The notes under the pieces are model-generated. The model was given only the letters and a program-made list of their open reading frames with translations, was not told where the DNA came from and did no database searches. DNA of 64,000 nucleotides from Bacteroidota bacterium (lineage in GTDB: Bacteria; Bacteroidota; Bacteroidia; B-17B0; Aurantibacillaceae), in the NCBI GenBank assembly GCA_030692515.1, contig JAUXZS010000050.1, forward strand, positions 36,062 to 100,061, written 5' to 3'. Shown piece by piece: positions 51,202 to 61,744 of the stretch. The stretch's first letter is position 1; the number at the start of each line of letters is the position of its first letter. A program made the position numbers and the translations under genes.

Positions 51202-53307
51202 TTATTCTACAACCAACTTTTTAGTTGAGCTAATATTTCCAGTTTTTAAGCTTACAAAATAAATACCCGTTGTTAAGTTAGTTAATTCAATTTCAAATTG
51301 ACTTTTACCAAATTGCGATTTGTAATTTTTCCGTTTTACTACTTGTCCTAAATAGTTTAAAACCGAAATTTCTAATTCAGATACTTGATTAATATTTAAT
51401 TCAACAAAACAAGTTTGTGTTGCAGGGTTTGGAAACAATGAAAATTGTAGAAGATCTTTTTTGATTTCATTAAATCCTCCTATAGGTGGAAAATATAAGT
51501 CCTCATTGAGATAATAATGGGTATTAGATGTGCCTTGTATGTATGGGTTACTATTGGTAACAGTTAAAGGCAATTTTACCGTAATACCAGGTCCAGTTGG
51601 ACCCACACTTGCAGTAGTTGGAGAAGCAAAATGAAACATTGCACGGTTGGCTACACTTGGGTTTAAGTTAGTGGCAGGTTTTGTTATGTTTATTTTATGA
51701 GGATATATATATGTAGATATCGTGCTCGTTGAATTACTAAGCCATAATTTTGCCTTTACATTGGGTAAGTTGTTCCATTTTTTTCCTCCTTGTGTAAAGT
51801 TGGTATCAGACTCTGCATAGGTGTAAATAATATGTTGTCCATCTGGAGTTCTACTTAATTGTACACGCGCATCTGAAGTTACTTTACCTGCGTCATCATC
51901 CCAAGGGTTGTCTGCAAAGCCTGGGTTACCCGAAACGCTGCTAGGAGCTTCACTACTTAATGAATCTACCGTTAAAAAAGCCCAAGGTCCTGTGCCATCG
52001 CCAATAAAATCATATAGATAGGGATGTTTGTTTGGACCATGAGGCCAGGTATAACCTTCTGTAGTATATTCATTTGTGTAAGCTAAAGAGTCATTGTGGG
52101 AACTTGCAGTACTTGCAATAATTGTTGCAATGTGTAATCTATCATTTGCATCAACAGCACAATCAAGTCCTTCAAATGGATTAAACATTGGAATTACTAA
52201 ATTAGAGTTAGTAGAAACTGCATCTAATCTTTTTTTCACTAATTGAAAAGCAGAATTATTAAAATCAATACCTGGTATTAAAGCCCAAGAGGTTCCACTA
52301 TTGGTTGTTTTATAAACAATTGGTTGCCATCCTGTGTTGGACAATGTTTGTCCGGTTCTGCTTCCAAGAAAAACAACATAGCCAACTGTTCCTGTTTCGT
52401 TCCAAGCCATATTTGCGTTTGAATTCATTTGTCTGTAAGCATCTGTTTTAATGGTTACAGGAGGTAAAAACGAATCTGTTTTCCAGTCAAAAACACCTGC
52501 GTTAAAACTACCTGTTTGTATAATTGCACCGCGAGCATCTATTGGCGCAGCATCTGGGTCTTCCGCTAAAATCCCTAATGATTTAACCTTTCCGTCATCT
52601 GAGCTATTAAAGCCATATTGTGCAAAATCATTTGAAAATACATTTGGACCAAAAGGACCAGCTGAACTAAAAAACTGTTGAGCATTAGGAGCAGCGCTCG
52701 CCACGTTATTATAGGCAGGTGAACTAGGAACACCTAATTGTTTACTCGCAAACCAATTACCAGTCCATGATGCACCGTCGGTGCAAGGGCCAGAACCAAC
52801 AGCATAAGCGTTTGCTAAATTTGTGTTTCCCGGAGGATTATATATTGCACCTTGTGGGTAACGCCCAAAATTTGTTGCATCACTATAAATACAAGTGCTA
52901 TCCCAATTAGAACCCCAGTTTGCAGAAATCATAGCTAGAATTACACCGGTATTACTATTTGGACTACCAACGTAACTTGCACTTTTACGTTGAATAAAAG
53001 AAACAGCATTTAAATCATCATTATAATGTAACGGTTTTGAAGCATTAGAAAGCACCCCGTAAATATTGGCCGAACTTGAAAAAGCCGTAAAGTTTGTTAC
53101 ACTTAAATTGCCTTTTTGTGAAGATGAAGGGTTGTTTGGAATTTGATTATTTGTTTTTGAAGCGGAAGCCTTTTCTTTTTCAAAAGAGATTTGATTTTTA
53201 GCTGCCAGCTTTTCCTTTAAGTTTGAAACGCCGCTTATTTTTGCGGTGTTTTGAGCACTAAAGGTTAAAGCGCTTAAGGCTAAGATGGTTGTAGTTAGTT
53301 TAATCAT
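51202..53307 (-). CDS. large T9SS-secreted surface protein
   Basis: 701 aa: signal peptide (1-18, ending SAQN), Lys/Glu/Ala spacer (20-60), a long beta-propeller-like middle with Asp/Asn-rich segments (DANDRLHIATI, RTGQTLSNTGWQP, DAAPIDARGA), and a type A sorting domain (SLFPNPATQTCFVEL ... GIYFVSLKTG). Sialidase/BNR-like propellers look like this, but I see no catalytic signature. Probably a cell-surface or released protein. Host gene in its own transcription unit. Confidence 0.75.
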   Translation of the reverse strand: MIKLTTTILALSALTFSAQNTAKISGVSNLKEKLAAKNQISFEKEKASASKTNNQIPNNPSSSQKGNLSVTNFTAFSSSANIYGVLSNASKPLHYNDDLNAVSFIQRKSASYVGSPNSNTGVILAMISANWGSNWDSTCIYSDATNFGRYPQGAIYNPPGNTNLANAYAVGSGPCTDGASWTGNWFASKQLGVPSSPAYNNVASAAPNAQQFFSSAGPFGPNVFSNDFAQYGFNSSDDGKVKSLGILAEDPDAAPIDARGAIIQTGSFNAGVFDWKTDSFLPPVTIKTDAYRQMNSNANMAWNETGTVGYVVFLGSRTGQTLSNTGWQPIVYKTTNSGTSWALIPGIDFNNSAFQLVKKRLDAVSTNSNLVIPMFNPFEGLDCAVDANDRLHIATIIASTASSHNDSLAYTNEYTTEGYTWPHGPNKHPYLYDFIGDGTGPWAFLTVDSLSSEAPSSVSGNPGFADNPWDDDAGKVTSDARVQLSRTPDGQHIIYTYAESDTNFTQGGKKWNNLPNVKAKLWLSNSTSTISTYIYPHKINITKPATNLNPSVANRAMFHFASPTTASVGPTGPGITVKLPLTVTNSNPYIQGTSNTHYYLNEDLYFPPIGGFNEIKKDLLQFSLFPNPATQTCFVELNINQVSELEISVLNYLGQVVKRKNYKSQFGKSQFEIELTNLTTGIYFVSLKTGNISSTKKLVVE

Positions 53308-53402
53308 GTGTTTTTTATTTTATACTTTAAAGATAGCTTTTTTAGCGTTAAAATATTTATTTTTTTAAATACTACAATTCATAGCAAGAGGTTGCTACAA
53401 AT

Positions 53403-53420
53403 TGCACATACATTTGTGCA
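53403..53420. promoter_or_regulatory. palindromic operator candidate over the recA promoter
   Basis: TGCACA (53403-53408) N6 TGTGCA (53415-53420) overlaps TACATTTG (53409-53416), a TAnnTTTG -7 box. A repressor bound here would block recA; it may be the SOS-type operator in this organism. Confidence 0.5.
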
Positions 53421-53511
53421 TAAGTTAGGGTAAAAAGCGAAAAGGATTAGAGGCGATAGAGAATACAAACCCTAACTTTATTTAAAGCGTAATCAATAAA
53501 AAAGAAATATC

Positions 53512-54567
53512 ATGGCAAAAAAAAATGCAGAAGAGGTAATGGAAGCTACAGAAAAAAAAACTATTAATTCTGAAAAGCTAAAAGCGCTTCAACTAACACT
53601 TGACAAATTAGAAAAAACATATGGTAAGGGTACCATTATGAAATTGGGTGACACTAAAATTGAACCAGTTGAGGTAATTTCTACAGGTTCACTTGGTTTA
53701 GACATAGCGCTTGGTATTGGTGGTTTACCAAAAGGTCGTGTTGTAGAAATTTATGGACCTGAATCATCTGGTAAAACAACGTTAGCAATTCATGCAATTG
53801 CGAGTGTTCAAAAAACCGGTGGTATTGCAGCATTTATTGATGCAGAACATGCCTTTGATCGTTTTTACGCAGAAAAATTAGGGGTTGATACTGGAAGTCT
53901 TTTAATCTCTCAACCAGATAACGGTGAGCAAGCATTAGAAATTGCCGATAATTTAATTCGTAGTGGCGCTGTTGATTTAGTGGTAATTGACTCTGTTGCT
54001 GCACTTACGCCAAAAGCCGAAATTGAAGGTGAAATGGGTGATAGCAGAATGGGTTTACAAGCACGTTTAATGAGCCAAGCCTTGCGTAAATTAACTGGTA
54101 CAATAAATAAAACTGGTTGCTGCTGTATTTTTATTAATCAGTTACGCGAAAAAATTGGTATTATGTTTGGTAATCCCGAAACTACTACTGGTGGAAACGC
54201 ACTTAAATTTTATGCATCGGTTCGTTTAGATATTAGAAGAATTAGTCAAATTAAAGATGGAGATTCGGTTACAGGAAATCGTGCTCGCGTAAAAGTGATT
54301 AAAAATAAAATGGCACCACCATTTCGTATGGCAGAGTTTGATATTGTTTTTGGAGAGGGAATTAGTAAGATTGGAGAAATTATTGACATTGGCGTAGAAA
54401 AAAATATTATTAAAAAAGCAGGTTCGTGGTTTAGTTATGAAGATACTAAATTAGGACAAGGTCGTGACGCTGTAAAAGCATTGTTTGCCGAAAACCCTGA
54501 TTTAGCTGAGGAGATTGAAAAGAAAATTATAGCTGCACTTTCTGCCGAGCCTGCACCCGCAGAATAA
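53512..54567 (+). CDS. recA: RecA recombinase
   Basis: 351 aa, full-length RecA: Walker [10 protein letters not shown] (about 80-88), [16 protein letters not shown] Walker [16 protein letters not shown] (loop L1 region), and [24 protein letters not shown] (L2; quoted as the usual block in short: REKIG...GGNALKFY). The acidic C-terminus ([19 protein letters not shown]) is shorter than in some species. Catalyses strand exchange and drives the SOS response. Preceded by a palindrome over its promoter and followed by a terminator. Confidence 0.98.
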   Translation: MAKKNAEEVMEATEKKTINSEKLKALQLTLDKLEKTYGKGTIMKLGDTKIEPVEVISTGSLGLDIALGIGGLPKGRVVEIYGPESSGKTTLAIHAIASVQKTGGIAAFIDAEHAFDRFYAEKLGVDTGSLLISQPDNGEQALEIADNLIRSGAVDLVVIDSVAALTPKAEIEGEMGDSRMGLQARLMSQALRKLTGTINKTGCCCIFINQLREKIGIMFGNPETTTGGNALKFYASVRLDIRRISQIKDGDSVTGNRARVKVIKNKMAPPFRMAEFDIVFGEGISKIGEIIDIGVEKNIIKKAGSWFSYEDTKLGQGRDAVKALFAENPDLAEEIEKKIIAALSAEPAPAE

Positions 54568-54681
54568 TTTAGGCCTGGCGTAAGAATTAGTATTGAAATT
54601 TGAGACGTTTCGGTTTTTCTTACACCGTATTTATTTATAATAAATGCAATGGGGAATTGTTAAAGAGATATTGTTTAAATG

Positions 54682-54718
54682 AAGTCGCCTTTTCTTAATT
54701 GAATTGGCGGCTTTTTTT
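54682..54718 (+). terminator. intrinsic terminator after recA
   Basis: Stem AAGTCGCC (54682-54689) / GGCGGCTT (54706-54713) with one G-U pair, followed by a T run. Confidence 0.8.
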
Positions 54719-54851
54719 ATTAAAATTGATTTACAATTAAATTGGAAGTTAATCGAATGGAAAAAGTAAAGTTACCTTGGGTGGAGAAAAAATTATATTG
54801 ATGAAAGGAAAAAACTTCTGAGTATTAATTAAGCAATTCGAAGCGACTGAA

Positions 54852-55535
54852 TTAACCTATAATCTTTTTATTTATCCTATACCCTTTACCTTTTTGGGAT
54901 TGAATAATACGTTTGCCAAAGAGTTTACGAATATTGTATATATGAACATCAATGGTGCGCTTAGCGGCTACACTTTCATCTAACCAAAGTAAAGATGCAA
55001 TTTCGAGCTTACTAAAAAATTTATCTGGAGTATTGTATAATAATTCAAACACTTTAAATTCTTTTCGTGGTAGTTGTATTGGTGTGCCTTTATTAAAAAT
55101 TAAATATTTTTCTTCATCCAAAATAACTTCTTTACTCGAACTACCACTTAATCGGATCCTTCGTTTTAAAATGTTTTTTAAAAACAAGTTCATTACCGCG
55201 GGTTTAGCATGAAAATTAATAAATGAATCTACTCCTGAATTAAAAGCAACTTCTTGCGCAAAATCATCTTGTTTATCAGAATAAATTACCACAAAAGGTT
55301 TTGAGACTACATTTCGAGTTTTAATTTCTTTGGTAATTAGAATTGCATCATTAGGAGATAAATCTAGATTAAGAAAAATAATATCGCAATCGTTTTTCTC
55401 AATAAACTCAAAAAATTCAATTTCCTGATTAAAAATATAAACATTTGGATAGGTGTTTTTAAATAAGTCTATTGTTTTAAAAATATGACTAATTGAATTA
55501 TCAAAAAACACTATGCAGTAGGAACTATTATTCAT
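54852..55535 (-). CDS. atypical OmpR-type response regulator with degenerate receiver
   Basis: 227 aa: N-terminal receiver-like fold (1-120), in which the phospho-acceptor position reads IIFLNLDLSP (Asn instead of Asp) but HAKPA keeps the Lys; then an OmpR winged helix (about 135-225: LPRKEFKVFELLYNTP, AAKRTIDVHIYNIRKLFG, KGKGYRINK). DNA-binding part intact. Probably phosphorylation-independent. Faces the SpoIIE-type phosphatase gene on the same strand, so a partner-switch link is possible. Confidence 0.8.
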   Translation of the reverse strand: MNNSSYCIVFFDNSISHIFKTIDLFKNTYPNVYIFNQEIEFFEFIEKNDCDIIFLNLDLSPNDAILITKEIKTRNVVSKPFVVIYSDKQDDFAQEVAFNSGVDSFINFHAKPAVMNLFLKNILKRRIRLSGSSSKEVILDEEKYLIFNKGTPIQLPRKEFKVFELLYNTPDKFFSKLEIASLLWLDESVAAKRTIDVHIYNIRKLFGKRIIQSQKGKGYRINKKIIG

Positions 55536-55598
55536 AACCTGAACAGTAAAGTTTGGTTATTAAGTTTAACTCTATGCCAAGCAAAGGTTAATTTAATA

Positions 55599-56444
55599 TT
55601 AATTAAATTCAAGTCCTAAAACGCACACGTCATCGGTTTGCTCAGATATTCCTTTCCAATTTTGAAAGTTAGTTTCAATAGCTGAAAATTGCTCGCTAAC
55701 AGGAAGGTTTGCAATAGAATTTAAAAATTTCTTAAAATTTCTACTGCCATATTTTTTAAGAAATGGACCTCCAAATTGATCGTGGTAGCCATCGCTATAT
55801 AAATAAACCTGTATAGGGTAATCAAATTTAAAATAGTGTGTTGTAAACTTTCTGTTTTTTTCCATTTGCCATCCACCTATCGGAAAATTATCCCCCGACA
55901 AATTAATTGGCTCGCTATTTTTACTGGTAATTAATATGTTTGAGTTGGCCCCGGAAAATTGAAAGCCGCGCGTTTCTGGATTAAAAGCAATTAACGAAAG
56001 CTCTACCCAATCGTTATTTAAATTATCATCGTCTTCATGTCGCTTAAATGTTTCAATCCATTTTTTATCTATTTCGTTTAAGATTTCTCCTAACGACGAG
56101 TATTCTTTTGAATAAACTAAATAATTCAAAAAGCCAATTGCTAATGTTGAAAGCACTGCGCCGCCAACACCATGTCCAGTGCAATCACCAACCGCATAAT
56201 AGCACCAGCCATCCTTACTGCCTAGCCAAAAAAAATCGCCGCCAATAATCTGCAAGGGATTGTAAAAAATAAAATAGGGATTACCGTTTTTTTTGAAATG
56301 TCGTTCTTGCGGCATCAATCCTTGTTGCACATGAGAAGCATAGTACAGTCCATCAATTAAATCTTTGTTTTTTTTCTCAAGAATTTTGTAATCTCTTGAA
56401 GTTTCAAGAGAAGGATTTTCAGTTATAAATAGTTCAGTTGTCAT
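55599..56444 (-). CDS. SpoIIE/RsbU-type PP2C phosphatase
   Basis: 281 aa: an N-terminal coiled-coil (about 10-45, ILEKKNKDLIDGLYYASHVQQGL), then the PPM/SpoIIE domain: GGDFFWL, VGDCTGHGVGGAVLSTLA, FSGANSN, LYSDGYHDQFGG and QTDDVCVLGLEF, with the metal-binding Asps present (GDF, GDCTGHG, SDGYHDQ, DD). No sensor domain or membrane segment, so it is regulated by binding. It probably acts on an anti-sigma-factor antagonist in a stress pathway. Confidence 0.9.
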   Translation of the reverse strand: MTTELFITENPSLETSRDYKILEKKNKDLIDGLYYASHVQQGLMPQERHFKKNGNPYFIFYNPLQIIGGDFFWLGSKDGWCYYAVGDCTGHGVGGAVLSTLAIGFLNYLVYSKEYSSLGEILNEIDKKWIETFKRHEDDDNLNNDWVELSLIAFNPETRGFQFSGANSNILITSKNSEPINLSGDNFPIGGWQMEKNRKFTTHYFKFDYPIQVYLYSDGYHDQFGGPFLKKYGSRNFKKFLNSIANLPVSEQFSAIETNFQNWKGISEQTDDVCVLGLEFN

Positions 56445-56548
56445 ATAATTATGGCAAAGGAACAGAATACGTGTAATTGCAGAGCCAATAAATAATTAAG
56501 CCAAAGTTATTTTAGCCGAGTGATGTAATAATTTAGACGTAGAAATTT

Positions 56549-56944
56549 TTATTTATGAGCAAATATTTTATGCGCCGAAATATTTAATATTCCAGAAATT
56601 TTTTGAGTTTCTTGAAATAGTGTTTTAGAATTTGTTGGGTATTTGTATTTAAGTGTTTTAAAGAACACATCCATTTTGCCAAGCCAAACCTTTACTATTT
56701 TAAGATTTTTTTTATTGATGATAGTTTTAAGATTTTGATTCTTATTAATCTCTTCTGAAAGAGCGCTAATAATATGTTTTATTTTTTTATCCGCATCAAA
56801 GGTATCTAATTCTGATTTTGAACAAATTAATTTGATTAAATCTAAATTTAAGTGATAGTTCTTAAACAAAGCTTCTAAAACAAAACCATTATTAAAACTA
56901 GTTTCAATTTTTTTTAAAGTCAGTGATGTTTTTCTTTGAGTCAT
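56549..56944 (-). CDS. unknown helical protein, 131 aa
   Basis: Lysine-rich, mostly helical, no signal peptide or membrane segment (SLTLKKIETSFNNGFVLEAL, KNLKIVKVWLGKMDVFFKTL). No family recognised. It lies between the phosphatase and the T9SS gene in the same direction and could be part of the same signalling neighbourhood. Confidence 0.6.
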   Translation of the reverse strand: MTQRKTSLTLKKIETSFNNGFVLEALFKNYHLNLDLIKLICSKSELDTFDADKKIKHIISALSEEINKNQNLKTIINKKNLKIVKVWLGKMDVFFKTLKYKYPTNSKTLFQETQKISGILNISAHKIFAHK

Positions 56945-56953
56945 ATATAAAAT

Positions 56954-56986
56954 AAAAGCGCCTGCTAAAGATAGCAGGCGCTTTTT
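56954..56986 (-). terminator. bidirectional terminator
   Basis: 14-bp near-perfect stem AAAAGCGCCTGCTA / TAGCAGGCGCTTTT with T runs; ends the minus-strand T9SS gene at 57003. Confidence 0.85.
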
Positions 56987-57002
56987 ATAAATTAAAGTAT
57001 TG

Positions 57003-58676
57003 TTATTTTGAAACCACTAATTTAACGGTTTCTTTACCAAGCTTCGTGTTTAGTGTTACAAAGTAAACTCCATTTGTTAGGTTTTGTGTATTAATCGTTA
57101 ATTCATTAGTTCCTTCAAATATCTGAAGATCTTTAACTACCGACAATACTAATTTTCCTGTAACATCCATAACGTTGACCGAAATATCTGAATCAATATT
57201 TGAATTAATAATTAATGATGTGATATCTGATGCAGGATTTGGATATAGAGCCACATAACCAATTTCCTTTTTAACTTCTGTGTAACCAGTAAACCCAGTC
57301 AACGGAGCAATAACAGGATCAGTAAAACTTGCAGTTGCTAATGCAGGAGAACCTGTACCTGGTCGATAATCAGGAGAAGTGTAATTATAAGGTGTTGTTA
57401 AAATATTACTAAACGATGGACTGGAGTTAAGAATTGAATCATTTCCATTATTACCAAACCAAACGTTCATTGCTGAACCTGCGTTTGTTGCAAATGAATT
57501 TGCAGCGTTTTGTTCAACAGTTTTACCAATTGCTGTTCCTGCAACGATATTATGTTTAAATTTTAAACCACCATTACCCGCAGCAATTTCACAATTTGTT
57601 CCATCAACATGAACTCCTCTTTGTGTATCCATAAAAATAGAGTTGTAAATTTTTAGGTTACTTGTACGACGAATACGTACTGCACGACGGTAACCGCTAG
57701 CTATTGTATTTGTATTAGCTCCTCTAAAAGGACCAACCATTGTAATGTTGCTAAAGATACCTGAAGTTAAAGGCGTAGCAGTAGTTCCGTTTGCATCATT
57801 ATCTGACTCAAAACCTTCGGATGTTGAAACTGTTGGGTTATCCGCTAAATTTGGGTCACGAACAATTAAACCAAACTGAACGTTTCCGCTATAACCATTA
57901 TCAGTATCAAAATCATCATCCAAATTACGGTAAGAGACTAAGTATTTTGCGTCAACATTTCCACCAAACCACTCAAAACCGTCATCATTTGTAAATGAAG
58001 TTTGGATATATTTAAGAGTAGTTGCTTTACCAACAGCACCCAGAGTTAAACCATTAATTTCTTTATTTGGTTGGTAAACGTAACCACCAAATTCAATTCG
58101 TAGATATTGTAATGAACCCGAATTGTCGTTATTATTTGGAGTAGCTCCGCCACCAAATTCAGAATCTACACTAACTGGTAAACCTTCTACATTATTTATA
58201 CCATTAGTATAATTTAATGCGGCGCTACCTAATAAAATTATTCCACCCCAGTCGCCAACGCTGCGTGCACCCGGCGCCTGATCTGAACAAAAAACAATGG
58301 GGTTAACTGTATTGCCAATTGCAACTAATTGAGAACCTTTTGTTACAACTAATGCAGATCCAGCAACTGCTTTAGAGCCTAAAACAACAACGCCCGGCTG
58401 AATGGTTAATACTGAATTTCCTTTTACATAAATCGGTCCTTGTAATAAAACTGTTTGTCCTGTAGCCCAAGTTGTATTAGCTGTAATATTTGTGTTTACA
58501 GTAACTGTAGGTGCAGGGTAAATTTTGTTTTGCGGATCCCACTCTGCCCATCCTTGAGTCCACATTGGAGTTGGAGCCGGCGCAAAAGCACCACGGTAAG
58601 TTGTGCCTGTGAAAACTTGAGCAACACTTGAAGTTATTGTTACCAAAGTAAATACTGATAATAAAAGTTTTTTCAT
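57003..58676 (-). CDS. T9SS-secreted parallel-beta-type protein, partner of the TonB receptor
   Basis: 557 aa: signal peptide (1-19), a beta-helix-like domain (about 60-470: VLTIQPGVVVLGSKAVAG, ASQLVAIGN, YLRIEFGGYVY, LKIYNSIFMDTQRGVHV), and a type A sorting domain (LYPNPASDITSLII ... GVYFVTLNTKLG). Such proteins are common downstream of TonB receptors in Bacteroidota; the receptor starts 116 bp upstream on the same strand. Likely exported nutrient-binding or degrading factor; the substrate is unknown. Confidence 0.8.
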   Translation of the reverse strand: MKKLLLSVFTLVTITSSVAQVFTGTTYRGAFAPAPTPMWTQGWAEWDPQNKIYPAPTVTVNTNITANTTWATGQTVLLQGPIYVKGNSVLTIQPGVVVLGSKAVAGSALVVTKGSQLVAIGNTVNPIVFCSDQAPGARSVGDWGGIILLGSAALNYTNGINNVEGLPVSVDSEFGGGATPNNNDNSGSLQYLRIEFGGYVYQPNKEINGLTLGAVGKATTLKYIQTSFTNDDGFEWFGGNVDAKYLVSYRNLDDDFDTDNGYSGNVQFGLIVRDPNLADNPTVSTSEGFESDNDANGTTATPLTSGIFSNITMVGPFRGANTNTIASGYRRAVRIRRTSNLKIYNSIFMDTQRGVHVDGTNCEIAAGNGGLKFKHNIVAGTAIGKTVEQNAANSFATNAGSAMNVWFGNNGNDSILNSSPSFSNILTTPYNYTSPDYRPGTGSPALATASFTDPVIAPLTGFTGYTEVKKEIGYVALYPNPASDITSLIINSNIDSDISVNVMDVTGKLVLSVVKDLQIFEGTNELTINTQNLTNGVYFVTLNTKLGKETVKLVVSK

Positions 58677-58792
58677 GATTTTTTATTTTAAATTTTTCAA
58701 GACAAATGTCTAAACATTAAGTTCTCTTATCATTACTTTAATCTTATTAAAAAATTACAATTATGTTAAGCTATGGTTATCCAAGGCTAACT

Positions 58793-61744
58793 TTAAAATT
58801 TGAAGGAAAGTACTAGTGAGTAAACAGTTCCAAATGTTTGATTCCAAAAAGGAGACGTGTTTTTTGAATTAACTGTTAATGGTTTATTATCATAATTTTG
58901 TTTGTGAACTAGCGGCTGCGAGGCTGCTAAAACATCTTTTATATTAAATCTAACGTCAAATCTGTTTTTAAAAAATGATTTAGTTGCTTGTAGATCTAAA
59001 ACACTTCTTGGTAATTCCCAAATTTCTTGAAATAAATTATTTCCAACAATGTAAATTCTAGGCCCTATTCTATTGAACATCGCGCTAAAACTATAATTGT
59101 ATTTATTATCTACATAAGATAAACCTGCGTTTAAAACATAGGGCGATTGGCCTTGCATCGGTCTATCATAGGTAGATTGTGTGTTTGTTTTGTCAATTTT
59201 AGAATAAATAATTGCTAGGTTGCTAAACAACGTTAGGTTATTTAATATTTTTCCAATAAAATTCGAATCGTTTTTGTAAAAATTTCCAATATTAATACGG
59301 TACTCTAACTCTATGCCTTGCACAATTGCTGAGGGGATGTTTTTATATTCGATTTGACTGGCATTTTGAGATTGAGACAATTCTATTGGATTAATAAATT
59401 TTTTATAGAATCCAGAAACAGAAACTAATTGTCCTCCATTCGGAAACCATTCAAATCTCAAATCATAATTATCTATGATTGCTCGTTTTAAGTTTGGATC
59501 GCCATTTAAACTAAACTGGGTATTAAAGTCATAAAAAATAAAAGGGGCCAACTCTCTAAACTCTGGTCGGTTTAAAGTTTTTGAATACGAGCCTCTAACA
59601 TTAATTTTTTCAGTTGGAGAATAAATTAAATTTAGCGATGGCAAAAAATCAGTTACTAATGTATCTTGCGATATTATTTTTTGGTTGATGATAAATAAAG
59701 GATCTTTATATGCTAATTTTTGTCTGTAGCTTTCAATCCGTAAACCTGTCACTACTCTAAATCTTGATGAATATTTAAGGTCAATCATTGCGTATGCCGC
59801 TGTTAAATTTGAGCCTGCAGTATATCCACTTTGGGGTTGTGTAGTTTCAACTAATTTAAAACCTCCAATATTATAAGGAAAAGCTGACGTACTAGGTGTT
59901 AATAGACCCATGGTTTGTGATGTAAAAATTTCGTTTGTTGGCAGAGTAGATAAGGTGCTATTAAAAACCGTAGAGCTACCAGCCCCGCCATATTTAGAAT
60001 AAACAAATTGTCTAAAATCAAAAACCCTATCTCTTACTTGATATAAACCTCCAATTTTAGGTTCGATTGTAACATTAGGGTTTAATTTAAAGGAGCGAGA
60101 AAGATCAACTTTACTGCTAATCACTTTTTCGTTGAGTTCGCTCCAAAGCATATTACCCGAATATTCATTACTAGTAGAATTATTTACACTTAATTCTGCC
60201 TGATAAGTTGTGTCTAACGGTTCGTAAATTGGTGGCTCTGATGGATCGGTTTGTTTGTTTTCCAAAAATGAGAGTCTCGTATAAGAGTGTCGCCTTAAAT
60301 TCGGAATAGTTCTTTTAATGGTTGAATAATTTCCATTCCAATTTATTTTTACTTTGGCTTTAGGGAGGTAATGTTCACCAAGTAATTGTGATGTAGAAAT
60401 ATTGTTTTGTGTAAACCACATAGTAGTGGCTTTAATTAACAACGGGTTTGCTTCGTTTGGGGTTGGTGTACCTTGTCGTTCAATTGTTCTATCATCGCTG
60501 CTAATACTAAATAGGTTTTTTGAACTAATAGAATTATTGTCGTTTAGTTTACATGACATATTTAATAAAGCCCCGGCTAGCTTTTGTGTTTGATAAGTTC
60601 TATCTAACAGCACCTTATCGGCTAATAAAGGGTCATCAACGTCGAGCGGAGTTCCGGATTGAAAAGATGTTCGTGCTGTACTATAAAATGAGTTTGAGTT
60701 ATTGTATGTTAGAGAAGCTAAAATGCCGAAAAAATCTTTTTCTTTACGTTTAATATTATAGCCTGTTGCTAATTGAAAACTGCTGTTTGGCGAAAATGTT
60801 TTATTATAAATACCCCAATCTGAAACTGGTACTGTTTGCGCCAAATCCGCTTGGTCGTTAACATTTATAGGAAAATTGGTGTAACTTGGTATCGACGATG
60901 GTAATTGTCGAGTTCCATCATCAACTCCTAACCAATCTTTTTTCCCTCCCTTATAATATAACTGTTCTTTGTTTGTTGTAATAGAATTGTAACCTCCACC
61001 TGCGGAAACTGACAAAAAGTTTTTTTCTGGAATATTTTTTGTGTTTATTTCTATAATCCCTCCTGCAAATTCACCGGGCAAATCAGGTCTTGCAGTTTTA
61101 GTAATTACTAAATTATCTAACATGTTTGAAGGGAAAACATCAAAAGAAAATGCTTTTTTGTCACTCTCAGTGCTTGGTAATGGTGCGCCATTTAAATAGG
61201 CTGTATTATAGCGCTCATTTAACCCGCGTACAATTGCATATTTATTATCTTGAATACTTGCCCCACTCACACGTTTTAAAACATCACTTGTGTTTTTATC
61301 CGGAGAACGTTTTATTGTTTCGGCACTAATACCATCACTCACACTCGCATTATTTTTTTGTTGTAAAACTAATGCCGTATTGTTTTCTTTGTTAAGGGTA
61401 ACTACAACTTCAACTTCTAATAAATCCTGGCCAGATGAGGCGTCTAATAAAATAGTCACGTTAGCAACATCATTTGCTTTTACAGTTACCTCATTAATTT
61501 TTTTTGGCGTATACGAAATATAATTTATTATTAATGTCACTTTTCCTTCTGGTACATTATTCAAAGAAAATTTACCGTCAAAGTCGGCACTGGTTGCTTT
61601 TGTTGTGCCCTCAATTAAAATGGTTGCCCCGGGAAGTGTTTCTCCGGTTTTTGAATCTAAAATTGTTCCCGAAATTCGGCCGCTTTGCGCAACACTATAA
61701 CTTACAATAAAAAGAAATACTATTGAATAAAAGAGTTTTTGCAT
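58793..61744 (-). CDS. TonB-dependent outer-membrane receptor
   Basis: 983 aa from the Met at 61744 (MQKLFYSIVFLFIVSYSVAQ), which opens a good signal peptide. N-terminal CarboxypepD-like/transthyretin-type domain (about 25-105, GRISGTILDSKTGETLPGATILIEG), plug domain (about 130-235, VSGASIQDNKYAIVRGLNERYN), then a 22-strand barrel ending YSLVLSFKF. Transports an unknown ligand across the outer membrane. A phosphate or metal/organic substrate is not readable from sequence; the following T9SS protein is its likely partner. Confidence 0.92.
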   Translation of the reverse strand: MQKLFYSIVFLFIVSYSVAQSGRISGTILDSKTGETLPGATILIEGTTKATSADFDGKFSLNNVPEGKVTLIINYISYTPKKINEVTVKANDVANVTILLDASSGQDLLEVEVVVTLNKENNTALVLQQKNNASVSDGISAETIKRSPDKNTSDVLKRVSGASIQDNKYAIVRGLNERYNTAYLNGAPLPSTESDKKAFSFDVFPSNMLDNLVITKTARPDLPGEFAGGIIEINTKNIPEKNFLSVSAGGGYNSITTNKEQLYYKGGKKDWLGVDDGTRQLPSSIPSYTNFPINVNDQADLAQTVPVSDWGIYNKTFSPNSSFQLATGYNIKRKEKDFFGILASLTYNNSNSFYSTARTSFQSGTPLDVDDPLLADKVLLDRTYQTQKLAGALLNMSCKLNDNNSISSKNLFSISSDDRTIERQGTPTPNEANPLLIKATTMWFTQNNISTSQLLGEHYLPKAKVKINWNGNYSTIKRTIPNLRRHSYTRLSFLENKQTDPSEPPIYEPLDTTYQAELSVNNSTSNEYSGNMLWSELNEKVISSKVDLSRSFKLNPNVTIEPKIGGLYQVRDRVFDFRQFVYSKYGGAGSSTVFNSTLSTLPTNEIFTSQTMGLLTPSTSAFPYNIGGFKLVETTQPQSGYTAGSNLTAAYAMIDLKYSSRFRVVTGLRIESYRQKLAYKDPLFIINQKIISQDTLVTDFLPSLNLIYSPTEKINVRGSYSKTLNRPEFRELAPFIFYDFNTQFSLNGDPNLKRAIIDNYDLRFEWFPNGGQLVSVSGFYKKFINPIELSQSQNASQIEYKNIPSAIVQGIELEYRINIGNFYKNDSNFIGKILNNLTLFSNLAIIYSKIDKTNTQSTYDRPMQGQSPYVLNAGLSYVDNKYNYSFSAMFNRIGPRIYIVGNNLFQEIWELPRSVLDLQATKSFFKNRFDVRFNIKDVLAASQPLVHKQNYDNKPLTVNSKNTSPFWNQTFGTVYSLVLSFKF

